DNA of 64,000 bases, from NCBI GenBank assembly GCA_003210155.1, contig QCNC01000003.1, positions 119,919 to 183,918 on the forward strand, written 5' to 3'. The stretch is from Prochlorococcus sp. AG-424-E18. GTDB lineage: Bacteria; Cyanobacteriota; Cyanobacteriia; PCC-6307; Cyanobiaceae. A program made the translations under genes and the position numbers. Below, in pieces: positions 20,328 to 29,288 of the stretch (positions are counted from its first letter, which is position 1; each line of letters opens with the position of its first letter). Under the pieces are notes generated by a model. It ran no database searches and had not been told where the DNA came from. It saw only the letters and a list, made by a program, of their open reading frames with translations.

Positions 20328-21556
20328 TGCCAGTTTTCAAATGCTTTAAATTTTTTACTTGATTCTTTAATTATTTTTCTTATTTCGTACGTTGATATTT
20401 TATGCTCTAATTTTAATCTCAAAACCTCATCATTTTCTGGTTTCATAGTTATTGATCCATCTGGTTTCAAAGTTTGTTTAACTTTTATATTTCCAAAAGT
20501 CGTTGAGCATTCTCCTCTGCGTCTAAGTAATATCCACCTGGATTGGTTCCTTTCACGAACCCCAATAGTATTGGAATAATCAAACCATAATCTCCTAAAA
20601 AACTCTTTTTTCTCTAAGGGCAAGATTACTTGAATAGAAAATCCAATTCTATTTTTTTTCATATTGATAGCTTGATAGGAAACGTCGTAAGCTCCCTCAA
20701 TTCTAAGTTTCTCCACAAAATTAGATACATCTTCGGGTGTTTGGTCATCAATCCATGCTTCTTGAATAGATATCTCTTCACACTTTGGACTAATTTGTTC
20801 ATTATCGTTAATAGAAAAATCCTCAAATGAAGTAATGTTATAAACTCTTACCAAATTAGGGAATGTAAATTTAAGATTACCAATGCCGACTCCATAAGAG
20901 TTAATAGAATATTTTGAAGGAGGTTCAGGATAGTCGACAAAATTTGCAAGTAAAGCAATGCCAGTAGGTGTTGAGAGTTCACCATCTATTGAGTTAAAGC
21001 TTGATAAAACCTTAATATTTTTTTGTCTTATTAGCTCTATTACAGCAGGAGGTGGAACAGATAATTTCCCATGTTCAGTTTGAACAAAACCTTTACCCAA
21101 CATTGGTTCATTACAATAAACCCTCTTTGGATTTAAGTAATTCAATGCAGCACATACTCCAATTATATCGACCAATGAATCTATAGCTCCAATTTCATGA
21201 AAATGAACTTCATCAGATTTAATACCATGAACTTTTCCTTCCGCAATTGCTAAAGATTCAAATACTTCATAAATTATTTTTTTTAATTTATCTTCTAAGT
21301 GGCCATTTAAAATAAGCTTCTTGATACTTCTCCAAGTTCTTTTAGTAGGACTACAGTCAATATTCTCAACCTTTGTCTTGATGCCTCGGATTGAACAACT
21401 TTTTGATTCTTTAAAATCTAGTTGATATAGATCCTTTAATCCAAGATCAATAAGTGGCTGTTCAATAACTTTTTTAGGCACCCCTAAATCATAAAAAGCT
21501 CCTAACAACATATCTCCAGATATACCAGGAGAACATTCAATTAAAACATCATCCAT
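20324..21556 (-). CDS. larC: LarC-type nickel-insertion protein (DUF111)
   Basis: LarC inserts nickel into the pincer nucleotide cofactor of lactate racemase, using CTP. The 410-residue protein carries the family opening ECSPGISGDMLLGAFYDLG (residues 7-25), the His-containing EVHFHEIGAIDSLVDI near 117-132, GELSTPTGIALL near 200 and the C-terminal RRRGECSTTFGNIKVK. Length is typical for an unsplit LarC. No larA, larB or larE is seen in the window. The downstream flippase-like gene overlaps it by 4 bp. Upstream lies a 52-bp gap to a hypothetical gene on the same strand. Confidence 0.88.
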   Translation of the reverse strand: MDDVLIECSPGISGDMLLGAFYDLGVPKKVIEQPLIDLGLKDLYQLDFKESKSCSIRGIKTKVENIDCSPTKRTWRSIKKLILNGHLEDKLKKIIYEVFESLAIAEGKVHGIKSDEVHFHEIGAIDSLVDIIGVCAALNYLNPKRVYCNEPMLGKGFVQTEHGKLSVPPPAVIELIRQKNIKVLSSFNSIDGELSTPTGIALLANFVDYPEPPSKYSINSYGVGIGNLKFTFPNLVRVYNITSFEDFSINDNEQISPKCEEISIQEAWIDDQTPEDVSNFVEKLRIEGAYDVSYQAINMKKNRIGFSIQVILPLEKKEFFRRLWFDYSNTIGVRERNQSRWILLRRRGECSTTFGNIKVKQTLKPDGSITMKPENDEVLRLKLEHKISTYEIRKIIKESSKKFKAFENWQ

Positions 21557-21608
21557 AAATCAAAGATTTCTTAACTGGTAAAATTGCGGTGGAAATCAAC
21601 CTTTCATT

Positions 21609-22208
21609 CTAATTATTTTTAGAAAGATTTTGTTCAATAACTTCATACCTTATTAATTGCAAAGAATTTCCATCTCTGTTGATATCTAAACTTACAAAGC
21701 TATGTAAAAGTTCAAGAGAAAGCTCTCCTTTTATGACTAATTTAAAATTTTTATTTTTTAAATTTTTTGAATTTGTAGCCGGGCAGATCTTAATAACAAT
21801 TTCTTTCTTTTGAGTATTAACAAAAACTAATTCTCCTCTAACAGAAAAATAATTGTCTTTAAGATCTAATTCATCTAATAATTTTGAGAAGTTGGTTTTT
21901 GAAGAATCATTAGGAAAATCATTCAGCTGATAGGGATCCCATATTCCTGCAACCTGTAAATGCAAGTTTTGAGTATTTTTATTCTTTGGATAAACAATCC
22001 AATAATAACTTTTCTTTAAATCAATATGCTTTTTTAGAAGACATAATGCTTTCCCAAGAATTACTGTTTCAATTTTTTCGTCTTTATTGTCAATTAAAAA
22101 GCCCCTATTTATTTGCTCTTCACCATGTGGAGTAAATTTAGCATTAATAATACCGATCGCTCTATGCTGCAATTGGTTAGTAACTTTTGGGATAGGGTTT
22201 TTTAACAT
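21609..22208 (-). CDS. Conserved-looking hypothetical protein
   Basis: A soluble 199-residue protein with no signal peptide or membrane segment. It reads as mostly beta structure (RAIGIINAKFTPHG, YYWIVYPKN, LHLQVAGIWDP, KLVIKGELSLELL), perhaps two OB- or barrel-like repeats. I recognise the sort of protein from picocyanobacterial genomes but no function. It lies between larC and a small secreted-looking protein, all on the minus strand with short gaps, so the four genes from 22548 down to 19371 may form one transcript. Confidence 0.65.
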   Translation of the reverse strand: MLKNPIPKVTNQLQHRAIGIINAKFTPHGEEQINRGFLIDNKDEKIETVILGKALCLLKKHIDLKKSYYWIVYPKNKNTQNLHLQVAGIWDPYQLNDFPNDSSKTNFSKLLDELDLKDNYFSVRGELVFVNTQKKEIVIKICPATNSKNLKNKNFKLVIKGELSLELLHSFVSLDINRDGNSLQLIRYEVIEQNLSKNN

Positions 22209-22248
22209 ATTTAAAATTTGAAAATAATAATTTATCGTATTAAATTTC

Positions 22249-22548
22249 TTAATTTTCCTCCAAATTATTAAAAGACCTTAACGCATCGTCAATTGCATCA
22301 GAAGGATCAGTGGCATCATTCAAACTATTTTGTCTCCTAATCATTTCCACAAGTTCAAAAGGATTAGTTGGAAGAACTGAACCATCATCTTCTGTTTTAG
22401 TTGAGGTATCTATTTCTAATTCTTCAAATAAATATTCAGCATTTAGGTAATCACTTTTTAAGGAAATTAATAAAGTAAAAAAAATTACAAGTGTTATTGG
22501 TTTAAAAACGCTTTTGTAAAAGTAATTTTTCATTTTATTTAATTTCAA
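22249..22548 (-). CDS. Small exported or anchored hypothetical protein
   Basis: A 99-residue protein with a basic N-terminus, one hydrophobic segment at about 15-30 (FKPITLVIFFTLLISL) and an acidic soluble remainder (ELEIDTSTKTEDDG, NPFELVEMIRRQNSLNDATD). The segment could be a signal peptide ending near LNAEY or a membrane anchor. No family with a known function is recognised. Confidence 0.65.
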   Translation of the reverse strand: MKLNKMKNYFYKSVFKPITLVIFFTLLISLKSDYLNAEYLFEELEIDTSTKTEDDGSVLPTNPFELVEMIRRQNSLNDATDPSDAIDDALRSFNNLEEN

Positions 22549-22605
22549 AATTCTTAAACGCTAAAAATTTCTTGCTATTTTAATTTTACATAATTTGGTA
22601 GAAAT

Positions 22606-23451
22606 TTGTTAATAGCAACTTGGAATGTTAACTCTATAAGAACCAGACTTTCACAAATATTAGATTGGATTAATCAATCCAATCCAGATATTTTATGTTT
22701 GCAGGAAACAAAAGTGATGGATAATAGTTTCCCTATTAAACCTTTTGAACAATTAGGATACTCAGTAGAGATCTACGGACAAAAATCATACAATGGTGTG
22801 GCTATTATTTCCAAAATAAAGCCAGAAAATGTAAAAAAAGGATTCTACGGTTGTAATGACTTTAATCCAAATATCGAAATTTTTCTAGATCAAAAAAGAT
22901 TAATTTCTGCTGATATTAACGGTATTAAAATCATAAATGTCTATGTTCCAAATGGATCTTCTCTAGGATCTAGTAAGTTCGAATACAAAATTAATTGGTT
23001 AAATTGTTTAGCTTCATTTTTGGATGAGCAAGAAAAAAAAGGAGAATTAATTTGCCTTATGGGTGATTTTAATGTAGCTCTATCTGACTTGGATATTCAT
23101 AATCCAAAGAAATATGAAGGAGGAATAATGGCATCTGAGATAGAGAGAAGTGCACTAAATAATGTTCTGAAAAAAAGATTAATAGATTCTTTCAGGATTT
23201 ATGAACAAAATACTGGACATTGGAGTTGGTGGGATTACCGTAACAACGCATTTGAATTAAATAAAGGTTGGAGAATAGACCATATATATATCAGCAAAGA
23301 ACTGTCATCAAAACTTAAAAGTTGTGTCATAGACAGCTCCCCTAGAGGTAATTTGCGTCCAAGTGATCATGCTCCAGTAATGATAGATCTTAACTTAAAC
23401 GAGACAAATACAGATTTTTTTGAGGATGAGGATAATTTCTTCGAAATATAA
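22606..23451 (+). CDS. xth: Exodeoxyribonuclease III
   Basis: Cuts DNA at abasic sites and removes 3' blocks in base-excision repair. The 281-residue protein has all catalytic blocks of the Xth/APE family: TWNVNSIR near 5, CLQETK near 33, NVYVPNG near 110, GDFNVALSDLDIHNP near 149-163 and SDHAPVMIDL near 253. The frame opens with TTG at 22606, giving MLIATWNVNSIR, which matches the family N-terminus; no ATG fits. The divergent gap to the small hypothetical gene is 57 bp. Confidence 0.96.
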   Translation: MLIATWNVNSIRTRLSQILDWINQSNPDILCLQETKVMDNSFPIKPFEQLGYSVEIYGQKSYNGVAIISKIKPENVKKGFYGCNDFNPNIEIFLDQKRLISADINGIKIINVYVPNGSSLGSSKFEYKINWLNCLASFLDEQEKKGELICLMGDFNVALSDLDIHNPKKYEGGIMASEIERSALNNVLKKRLIDSFRIYEQNTGHWSWWDYRNNAFELNKGWRIDHIYISKELSSKLKSCVIDSSPRGNLRPSDHAPVMIDLNLNETNTDFFEDEDNFFEI

Positions 23452-23605
23452 ATAAAATAAATTGAATATCTTTAATGCTTGAAAACGCTTATTAATAAAG
23501 AGTTATCTGAAGTGAGATTGTTTTTTATCATGATTTCTTTAAAATTAATAATTTACAATCCAAACTATCGCAATAAAAATATCATAATGTAGAATTTCAA
23601 TCTGA

Positions 23606-23634
23606 TTGACAAAATTTTTACTTATTTCTAATTT
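23606..23634 (+). promoter_or_regulatory. Sigma-70-type promoter of hemL
   Basis: A perfect -35 hexamer TTGACA at 23606-23611 is followed after exactly 17 bp by TAATTT at 23629-23634. The start point would be near 23641, giving a leader of about 37 nt before the GTG start. A full -35 is rare in this AT-rich genome type. Confidence 0.6.
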
Positions 23635-23677
23635 AGAACATGACTAGATTTTTCTCAAAACATCATTTAGCTAAATT

Positions 23678-24979
23678 GTGACTGACATATTAAATTACAC
23701 AAAATCAGAAGAAATTTTCTCTGCCGCCCAACAACTAATGCCAGGAGGAGTAAGTTCTCCAGTAAGAGCATTTAAGTCTGTAGGAGGCCAGCCAATCGTT
23801 TTTGATAGAGTCAAAGGTCCTTTCGCTTGGGATATTGATGGAAATAGATATATTGACTACATAGGAAGCTGGGGCCCTGCCATATGTGGTCATGCCCACC
23901 CTGAAGTTACAACGGCATTACAGGAAGCCATTGAGAAAGGGACTAGCTTTGGTGCACCATGCGTTCTAGAGAACCAACTTGCTGAAATGGTAATAGATGC
24001 AGTCCCATCTGTAGAAATGGTTAGATTTGTAAATAGTGGAACTGAAGCATGCATGGCTGTTTTGAGACTTATGCGTGCATTCACTGGAAGAGATAAAGTT
24101 ATTAAATTTGACGGTTGTTATCACGGCCATGCAGATATGTTTTTAGTAAAAGCAGGATCAGGTGTAGCCACTCTGGGTTTGCCAGATTCTCCAGGTGTTC
24201 CACGGACAACAACTGCCAATACACTTACTGCTCCCTACAATGACCTTGAAGCAGTAAAAAAATTGTTTTCTGAAAATCCTGATGCCATTTCGGGGGTTAT
24301 TCTTGAGCCTATCGTTGGTAATGCTGGATTTATTACTCCAGAACCTGGGTTCTTAGAGGGATTAAGGGAATTAACTACTGAGAATGGATCCTTATTAGTT
24401 TTTGACGAAGTAATGACTGGATTCAGAATAAGTTATGGAGGAGCTCAAGAAAAGTTTGGGGTTACTCCTGATTTGACAACCCTTGGGAAAGTAATTGGTG
24501 GAGGTCTGCCTGTTGGAGCTTATGGAGGCAAAAAGGAAATTATGTCAATGGTAGCCCCTGCAGGGCCAGTATACCAAGCAGGCACTTTGAGCGGTAATCC
24601 ACTAGCAATGACTGCTGGAATAAAAACTCTTGAACTGCTTAAACAAGAGGGTACGTACGATAAACTTGATTCAACAACCTCAAGATTAATTGAAGGAATT
24701 ATTCAATCTGCAGAAAATAACGGTATTGCTATTAACGGTGGAAGTGTAAGCGCTATGTTTGGATTTTTCTTATGCGATGGGCCAGTTAGGAACTTTGATG
24801 AAGCAAAAACAAATGATGCCGAACTTTTTGGTAAGTTGCATAGAGAAATGCTTCGACGAGGAATTTACCTAGCGCCAAGCCCGTTCGAAGCTGGTTTCAC
24901 ATCACTAGCTCACAGCGAAGAAGAAATTGATAAAACTATTGAAGCTTTTGAAGAATCTTTTAATGCAATTAAGAAATAA
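23678..24979 (+). CDS. hemL: Glutamate-1-semialdehyde 2,1-aminomutase
   Basis: Converts glutamate-1-semialdehyde to 5-aminolevulinate, the entry to tetrapyrrole synthesis in the C5 pathway. The 433-residue PLP enzyme shows [13 protein letters not shown] near 68-80, the cofactor region [10 protein letters not shown] near 144, the DEVMTGFR Asp near 245 and the PLP-binding Lys in [17 protein letters not shown] near 270. The frame opens with GTG at 23678. It has what looks like its own strong promoter and ends in a long stem-loop, so it is probably a single-gene transcript. Confidence 0.97.
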   Translation: MTDILNYTKSEEIFSAAQQLMPGGVSSPVRAFKSVGGQPIVFDRVKGPFAWDIDGNRYIDYIGSWGPAICGHAHPEVTTALQEAIEKGTSFGAPCVLENQLAEMVIDAVPSVEMVRFVNSGTEACMAVLRLMRAFTGRDKVIKFDGCYHGHADMFLVKAGSGVATLGLPDSPGVPRTTTANTLTAPYNDLEAVKKLFSENPDAISGVILEPIVGNAGFITPEPGFLEGLRELTTENGSLLVFDEVMTGFRISYGGAQEKFGVTPDLTTLGKVIGGGLPVGAYGGKKEIMSMVAPAGPVYQAGTLSGNPLAMTAGIKTLELLKQEGTYDKLDSTTSRLIEGIIQSAENNGIAINGGSVSAMFGFFLCDGPVRNFDEAKTNDAELFGKLHREMLRRGIYLAPSPFEAGFTSLAHSEEEIDKTIEAFEESFNAIKK

Positions 24980-25021
24980 TCATTTACTAATATTTCTTTA
25001 AGGAAAAATTAGTAAATGATT
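24978..25021. terminator. Long stem-loop between hemL and the SPFH gene
   Basis: Perfect 14-bp arms lie at 24978-24991 and 25008-25021 (ATTAGTAAATGATT and its complement). The inner bases TTTCTTTAAGGAAA can extend the stem further. It begins inside the hemL stop codon. On the minus strand the arm is followed by a T-rich stretch, so it could end transcription of the SPFH gene as well as protect the hemL mRNA 3' end. Confidence 0.6.
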
Positions 25022-25050
25022 AAAAAGTTTAGAGAACCCTCTTTAAATAA

Positions 25051-25854
25051 TTATCTTCTACCACCAACTATTACTGGGGGAGACCCTCCTTCTGAGCCTG
25101 GTAAGCCAGGAACAACTTGCGTACTGCCATCCCATTTATCGAGAAATAATTTGAAAAGTACTTGATCGTCGAGACTTCTATTTAATGTCTCATATCTAAG
25201 TGCTTCTTGTTCTGCAATTTCAACTTCAGTCTTTGCTCTTAGTAATTGCTGACCAGCTATTTGCTTTTGTTCAATAGCAGCTCTATATTCTTCAGCGATC
25301 TCTAATCCAGTAAGATCTAAACTTTTAACATCAACATAATCGAATGAATTTAGTTCTTTTGCAACGGTGTCACCAACTTTTTCAGAAATTACTGCGAATT
25401 CAGTAGCAATTGTCTCTAGCTCATACTGAGAAAAGACTGATTTAAGAGCTTTTAGCAAAGATGGCTGAACAATTTTCTGATATACATCGCTATTTCTGCT
25501 TGCAATTGTTGCGAAGATCCTTCCTGCCTCGTTAGGCTTTACTGAATACTTAACAGTAGCTGTAGCCCTAATAACTTGAAGATCTTTAGTTAGCGTTTCA
25601 AATTTTTCTGGTTGAACTTGAGTTTTTATATCAAATGGATATACAGACTGAATAAATGGAAGTTTAAAGTTTAAACCAGCTCTCCTAGAGGGGCCACTTA
25701 CTTTCCCTAGTGTTGTAACAACTGCAACTTGTCCAGAAGGCACAACAAATAATGATTGGGTGAGCAAAAGAAAGCCAGTAAAAGACAATACAATCAGTAA
25801 TGTTGTTGTTCCACCAGGACCTGTTGGTGTGACATTTTTAAAGGATGTTGACAT
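25051..25854 (-). CDS. SPFH/Band 7 (prohibitin-like) membrane protein
   Basis: A 267-residue protein with one N-terminal membrane segment (about 18-38) followed by an SPFH domain (VPSGQVAVVTTLGKVSGP, then PGLNFKLPF-like RAGLNFKLPFIQ). A helical stretch rich in Ala, Glu and Gln comes next (RAAIEQKQIAGQQLLRAKTE), as in prohibitins, which form ring-shaped membrane scaffolds. It ends in a Gly/Pro-rich tail (GLPGSEGGSPPVIVGGRR). It probably sits in the thylakoid or plasma membrane, but its partners are unknown. Confidence 0.88.
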   Translation of the reverse strand: MSTSFKNVTPTGPGGTTTLLIVLSFTGFLLLTQSLFVVPSGQVAVVTTLGKVSGPSRRAGLNFKLPFIQSVYPFDIKTQVQPEKFETLTKDLQVIRATATVKYSVKPNEAGRIFATIASRNSDVYQKIVQPSLLKALKSVFSQYELETIATEFAVISEKVGDTVAKELNSFDYVDVKSLDLTGLEIAEEYRAAIEQKQIAGQQLLRAKTEVEIAEQEALRYETLNRSLDDQVLFKLFLDKWDGSTQVVPGLPGSEGGSPPVIVGGRR

Positions 25855-25963
25855 TAAAATTATTCTTTTAATTAATCATATTTAAATAGACTAATTAGTG
25901 CATTAGTAAGGCATTTAATTAATATATTTTTTTAATAATTACATATTTAAATATAGATTTTAA

Positions 25964-26173
25964 TTAATAGATATTTGATTTAAATTCTTGCAAAAGTTCT
26001 AAATAAAGATCCTCATCTATCTCCCTGATATCGTATTCAGAGGGTAACACACCATGCTTATGCTCATGTACCGCCATCCAACAAAATTTCTCTATTTCCT
26101 CTTTTGAAAAACGAGGGTATTCTTTTACATTCTTAATCAATGAGTTAATTAGAGATTTTGAATAATCTGCCAT
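25964..26173 (-). CDS. Small hypothetical protein
   Basis: A 69-residue acidic, helical protein without membrane segments. It contains a Cys, several His and Trp residues in one block (EKFCWMAVHEHKHGVLPSEY), then an acidic helix. The Cys/His cluster could bind a metal, but this is only a suggestion. It follows yajQ by 27 bp on the same strand and may share its transcript. Confidence 0.6.
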   Translation of the reverse strand: MADYSKSLINSLIKNVKEYPRFSKEEIEKFCWMAVHEHKHGVLPSEYDIREIDEDLYLELLQEFKSNIY

Positions 26174-26200
26174 ATTTTTAAAATAATCTTACTAAAGATT

Positions 26201-26698
26201 TTATCTAAAGTTATTAGCCTTTAGAGGTATGTTCAAAGACTCCTCCAACTCACTAACGAGCTTAATTGCCAATTGAAGATCATTTTTGCTCTTACTAGCA
26301 ACTCGGAGTGTTTCTCCATTGATGCTGACATTAATTTTTTTAATTTGATCTCTAATATTTTTACTGATTTTTTTTGCAATTTCTTGTTTAATTCCTTTTA
26401 TTAATACAATTGTCTGTCTAATCCTATTACCACTAACTATTTCAATGTCACCGTAGTCAAATATTTTTAAAGATAAATTTCTTTTTATCGCCTTTTGTCT
26501 AATTATGTCATTAACAGCATTCAAAGTAAGTTCGCTATTGGTGATTATAAAAATATTTTCTTTATCTAATTCAACTGAGGTGTCTGTACCCTTCAGATCG
26601 TATCGCTGAGAAATTTCCCTTTTTACTTGATCCAAAGTGTTGACTAATTCTTGTCTATCAAAATCAGAAACTACATCAAATGAAAAACTTTCTGCCAT
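26201..26698 (-). CDS. YajQ family (UPF0234) nucleotide-binding protein
   Basis: A 165-residue protein with the two-domain YajQ pattern: an opening FSFDVVSDFDRQEL, RYDLKGTDT near 36, and the ending KSKNDLQLAIKLV. E. coli-type YajQ binds nucleic acid or nucleotides, and a Xanthomonas homologue binds cyclic di-GMP and works with a transcription factor. Whether this organism makes cyclic di-GMP is not shown here. Upstream on the same strand are the SLOG-like and DRTGG genes. Confidence 0.92.
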   Translation of the reverse strand: MAESFSFDVVSDFDRQELVNTLDQVKREISQRYDLKGTDTSVELDKENIFIITNSELTLNAVNDIIRQKAIKRNLSLKIFDYGDIEIVSGNRIRQTIVLIKGIKQEIAKKISKNIRDQIKKINVSINGETLRVASKSKNDLQLAIKLVSELEESLNIPLKANNFR

Positions 26699-26764
26699 AG
26701 TAAATTATGAAACGCTAAATATTATTAGCATAAATCATCTTTTAATAAGGGGAAATAGATGTAT

Positions 26765-27277
26765 TTAATCAAAAAATAACAAACTAACAACTTTTCCCAT
26801 TTCTTCGGCGCATCTACAACTATTTAGCAAAGTTTCACTATCGTGAAAGGCAAAGCATATTAATTGATCGCACCTAGAAATAATTTCTTGATTACAAAGA
26901 CTACTTGCAAGTGGCAAAGGTAATTCATCATTTTCACTTTTTTCAACCAAATGCATAACCCTTTCAAGTTGATCCTTTATTTCGGGTATTTGTCTATCAA
27001 GACTTTGTGGTAATAAAACAGTTAATAATGATGGATTAATATCTAAGACAGCTCGAATAACAGCTGCATTGACACCTTGAGATCCAGAAGTAAGGATATT
27101 ATGTCCTTCCTCTGCTAACGATCTTGCTATTAACTCAATTAAGTGAATATCGACAACAGGTACGTGTCTACTACCCAAAAAAGCAATTCTCCTTTTCCCA
27201 TCATCTTGGAGTTTTGCAAGTTCTTGAGCTAAAGTATCAACGCCTTCAGTTGCTGGTAGATCTAAAGAGCGACTCAA
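26765..27277 (-). CDS. SLOG/LOG-like Rossmann-fold protein
   Basis: A nucleotide-binding-fold protein related to the SLOG superfamily (LOG, DprA). Blocks seen are KRRIAFLGSRHVPV, then LTSGSQGVNAAVIRAVL, LLTVLLPQSLDRQ and CDQLICFAFHD. The frame is open to an ATG at 27346, but that start would overlap the upstream gene by 44 bp. The TTG at 27277 gives MSRSLDLPATEG, which resembles the start of cyanobacterial relatives as I recall them, so I prefer it (170 residues). Database names such as DNA recombination mediator are unsupported. Ligand and role are unknown. Confidence 0.7.
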   Translation of the reverse strand: MSRSLDLPATEGVDTLAQELAKLQDDGKRRIAFLGSRHVPVVDIHLIELIARSLAEEGHNILTSGSQGVNAAVIRAVLDINPSLLTVLLPQSLDRQIPEIKDQLERVMHLVEKSENDELPLPLASSLCNQEIISRCDQLICFAFHDSETLLNSCRCAEEMGKVVSLLFFD

Positions 27278-27302
27278 AATAATATAGTTCCTATATTTGA
27301 AA

Positions 27303-28412
27303 TTAGCATTTTTCTGAAAAATTGCAGGGAAAATCAATCTTTTCAAAAATTCTTTTTAGATTTACATGCTCTTGAACTAATTGAATAGCATAAGAAGCTT
27401 TAATTGATTCATGTATTCTGACATGACCAAAAGCTTGTTCAATAATTTCTACGGAGGAAAGAGTATCTAATTCCACCTTTAAAATTGGCACCTCCAATTC
27501 CTCAGCTCTATGAATCAATTGTGACAAAGGATCTCCCAAACCAGTTAAAATTAGACATTGAGTTGAAGCCTCCAAAGCAGCAAGTTGAATATCAGTTCTA
27601 TCAGCTCCAGTAACTACAGCCATATTTCGTCTTCTTCTGAAAAATTCCATTGCAGAATTTACTCCCATTGCACCAATACTTAATGTTTCTACAAGTAATT
27701 GATCTTTTTCATGGCAACAAATTACTTGAGCATCTAGTCTTCTTACAAGCTCACCAACAGTGACACTTCTTAGAAGTGGTGATTTAGGCATCACCCCAAA
27801 CACTTCAATATCCAGATCTTTCAGAGAAGGTATTATTTCATTTTTAACTTTTTCGACTTCTTGCGGCATAACTCCGTTCAATACAACTCCAGCCAATTTC
27901 TCCCCTAATTGTTTTTTCGCATCAAGTAATGCATCCACACTTTTACAATCTTCCCATAAATTTACAATTAAAACTTTTGCATCTAAATCCTTAGCTAATT
28001 GTGGGAGACTTAAGCCATAAATCATACCTTCATGAAGGTTTCCAGCTGCCTCTAAGATATTAAGACCTTCAAAATCATCATTTACCAATCCTTCAATCTG
28101 ATCAAAACCTTTTCCTGGGAGTAAATCTTTATTAAAGATTCTTTTTTCAGCTGAAATATTATCTAATAATCCTACTGAAGAAATTAAATTCTCCTCATTG
28201 ATATTTAACATAGATCCAATAAACTTAACATCATCATCTATTAATCCTTCATAAGACATTGAAGGAAGATTAGTAAGTTCAATACATGTTGCTAGCGGTT
28301 TTCCTATGCGTACTTTTTTTTTCTCCTGTATAAGTTTTTTTGCTAACCCAAGTACCATTGCAGACTTACCACTAAATGGCTCACATGAACCAATTAATAA
28401 TATATCGCTCAT
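27303..28412 (-). CDS. P-loop (BioD-like) protein with DRTGG domain
   Basis: About 369 residues from the ATG at 28412, which gives MSDILLIGSCEPFSGKSAMV with the P-loop right at the N-terminus; the frame stays open to 28469. The first 220 residues resemble the dethiobiotin synthetase/CobB-like domain found at the N-terminus of long phosphotransacetylases. A DRTGG-type domain follows (VVTGADRTDIQLAALEAS, GLGDPLSQLIHRAEE). The phosphotransacetylase catalytic domain is absent. It is probably a sensor or regulator of nucleotide or acetyl-phosphate type ligands; this is inference. Confidence 0.75.
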   Translation of the reverse strand: MSDILLIGSCEPFSGKSAMVLGLAKKLIQEKKKVRIGKPLATCIELTNLPSMSYEGLIDDDVKFIGSMLNINEENLISSVGLLDNISAEKRIFNKDLLPGKGFDQIEGLVNDDFEGLNILEAAGNLHEGMIYGLSLPQLAKDLDAKVLIVNLWEDCKSVDALLDAKKQLGEKLAGVVLNGVMPQEVEKVKNEIIPSLKDLDIEVFGVMPKSPLLRSVTVGELVRRLDAQVICCHEKDQLLVETLSIGAMGVNSAMEFFRRRRNMAVVTGADRTDIQLAALEASTQCLILTGLGDPLSQLIHRAEELEVPILKVELDTLSSVEIIEQAFGHVRIHESIKASYAIQLVQEHVNLKRIFEKIDFPCNFSEKC

Positions 28413-28565
28413 AACTAATAAATTATTTATCAATAGTTTTACGATAATATTTTTTTCAGAACTAAACAAATATTTATTTATGAGTTTTAATCAAATTAAA
28501 AAATTAAATAAATTTTTTTTGGTAAATTTATTTAAATTCTTTGGTATTCATCAAAATAAAGCAAA

Positions 28566-29285
28566 ATGATAAATTCAACCAAAAACGAAAAAACTATAGG
28601 GATAACTGGAGCCTCAGGTGCGCTAGGGAAAGAATTAACAAAGTTATTTCGTCAAAAAGGATACAGAGTAATTGGATTTACTCATAGTAAAGCTAATTAT
28701 GAAACAAATCTTGAATCTCCAAATCAATGGATTAAATGGGAATGCGGGAAGGAGTCTTTAATAAAAAAGCAATTAGAAAAGATAGATATTTTAATTTTGA
28801 ACCATGGTATTTATGATTTGAGTAGAGAAAATTCTAATTATGAAAACTCAATAGAAATAAATGCATTAAGCAAATTCAAATTTTTAAATTTATTTGAAGA
28901 TATTGCTCTAACCAATGATTCACCAATAAAAAAAGAGATTTGGATAAACACATCTGAAGCAGAAATATTACCAGCCCTAAATCCGTCATATGAGATTAGT
29001 AAATCCCTTATTGGTCAATTAGTTTCTTTCAAAAAAAATCTTCTGGACAAAAATACAAAGAAAAAATTAATAATTAAAAAAATCATCTTGGGGCCTTTTA
29101 AATCAGAACTAAATCCTATCGGAATAATGAGTCCCAAATTTGTTTCAAAAAAAATTTATGACTTAGCTAGTTCAAAAAATTATTTAATAATCATTAGTCC
29201 AAACCCTATAACCTACTTAATTTTCCCATTGAAAGAATTTTTGAATTTTTTGTATTGCAAAATTATCTATAAGTACAAATCTTAA
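28566..29285 (+). CDS. Short-chain dehydrogenase/reductase
   Basis: A 239-residue protein with the N-terminal NAD(P)-binding motif TGASGALGKEL near residue 14 and a Tyr-x3-Lys active-site pair in SYEISKS near 143. Between them ILILNHGIYDLS replaces the usual NNAG. The C-terminal third has a hydrophobic segment (YLIFPLKEFLNFLY) that may touch the membrane. Substrate is unknown. It diverges from the DRTGG gene and ends 3 bp from the map stop. Confidence 0.8.
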   Translation: MINSTKNEKTIGITGASGALGKELTKLFRQKGYRVIGFTHSKANYETNLESPNQWIKWECGKESLIKKQLEKIDILILNHGIYDLSRENSNYENSIEINALSKFKFLNLFEDIALTNDSPIKKEIWINTSEAEILPALNPSYEISKSLIGQLVSFKKNLLDKNTKKKLIIKKIILGPFKSELNPIGIMSPKFVSKKIYDLASSKNYLIIISPNPITYLIFPLKEFLNFLYCKIIYKYKS

Positions 29286-29288
29286 TTT

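Noticed and set aside
26765..27346. ATG start at 27346 for the SLOG-like gene
   Set aside because: It gives a 44-bp overlap with the upstream gene and 23 extra residues unlike the family; TTG at 27277 is preferred.
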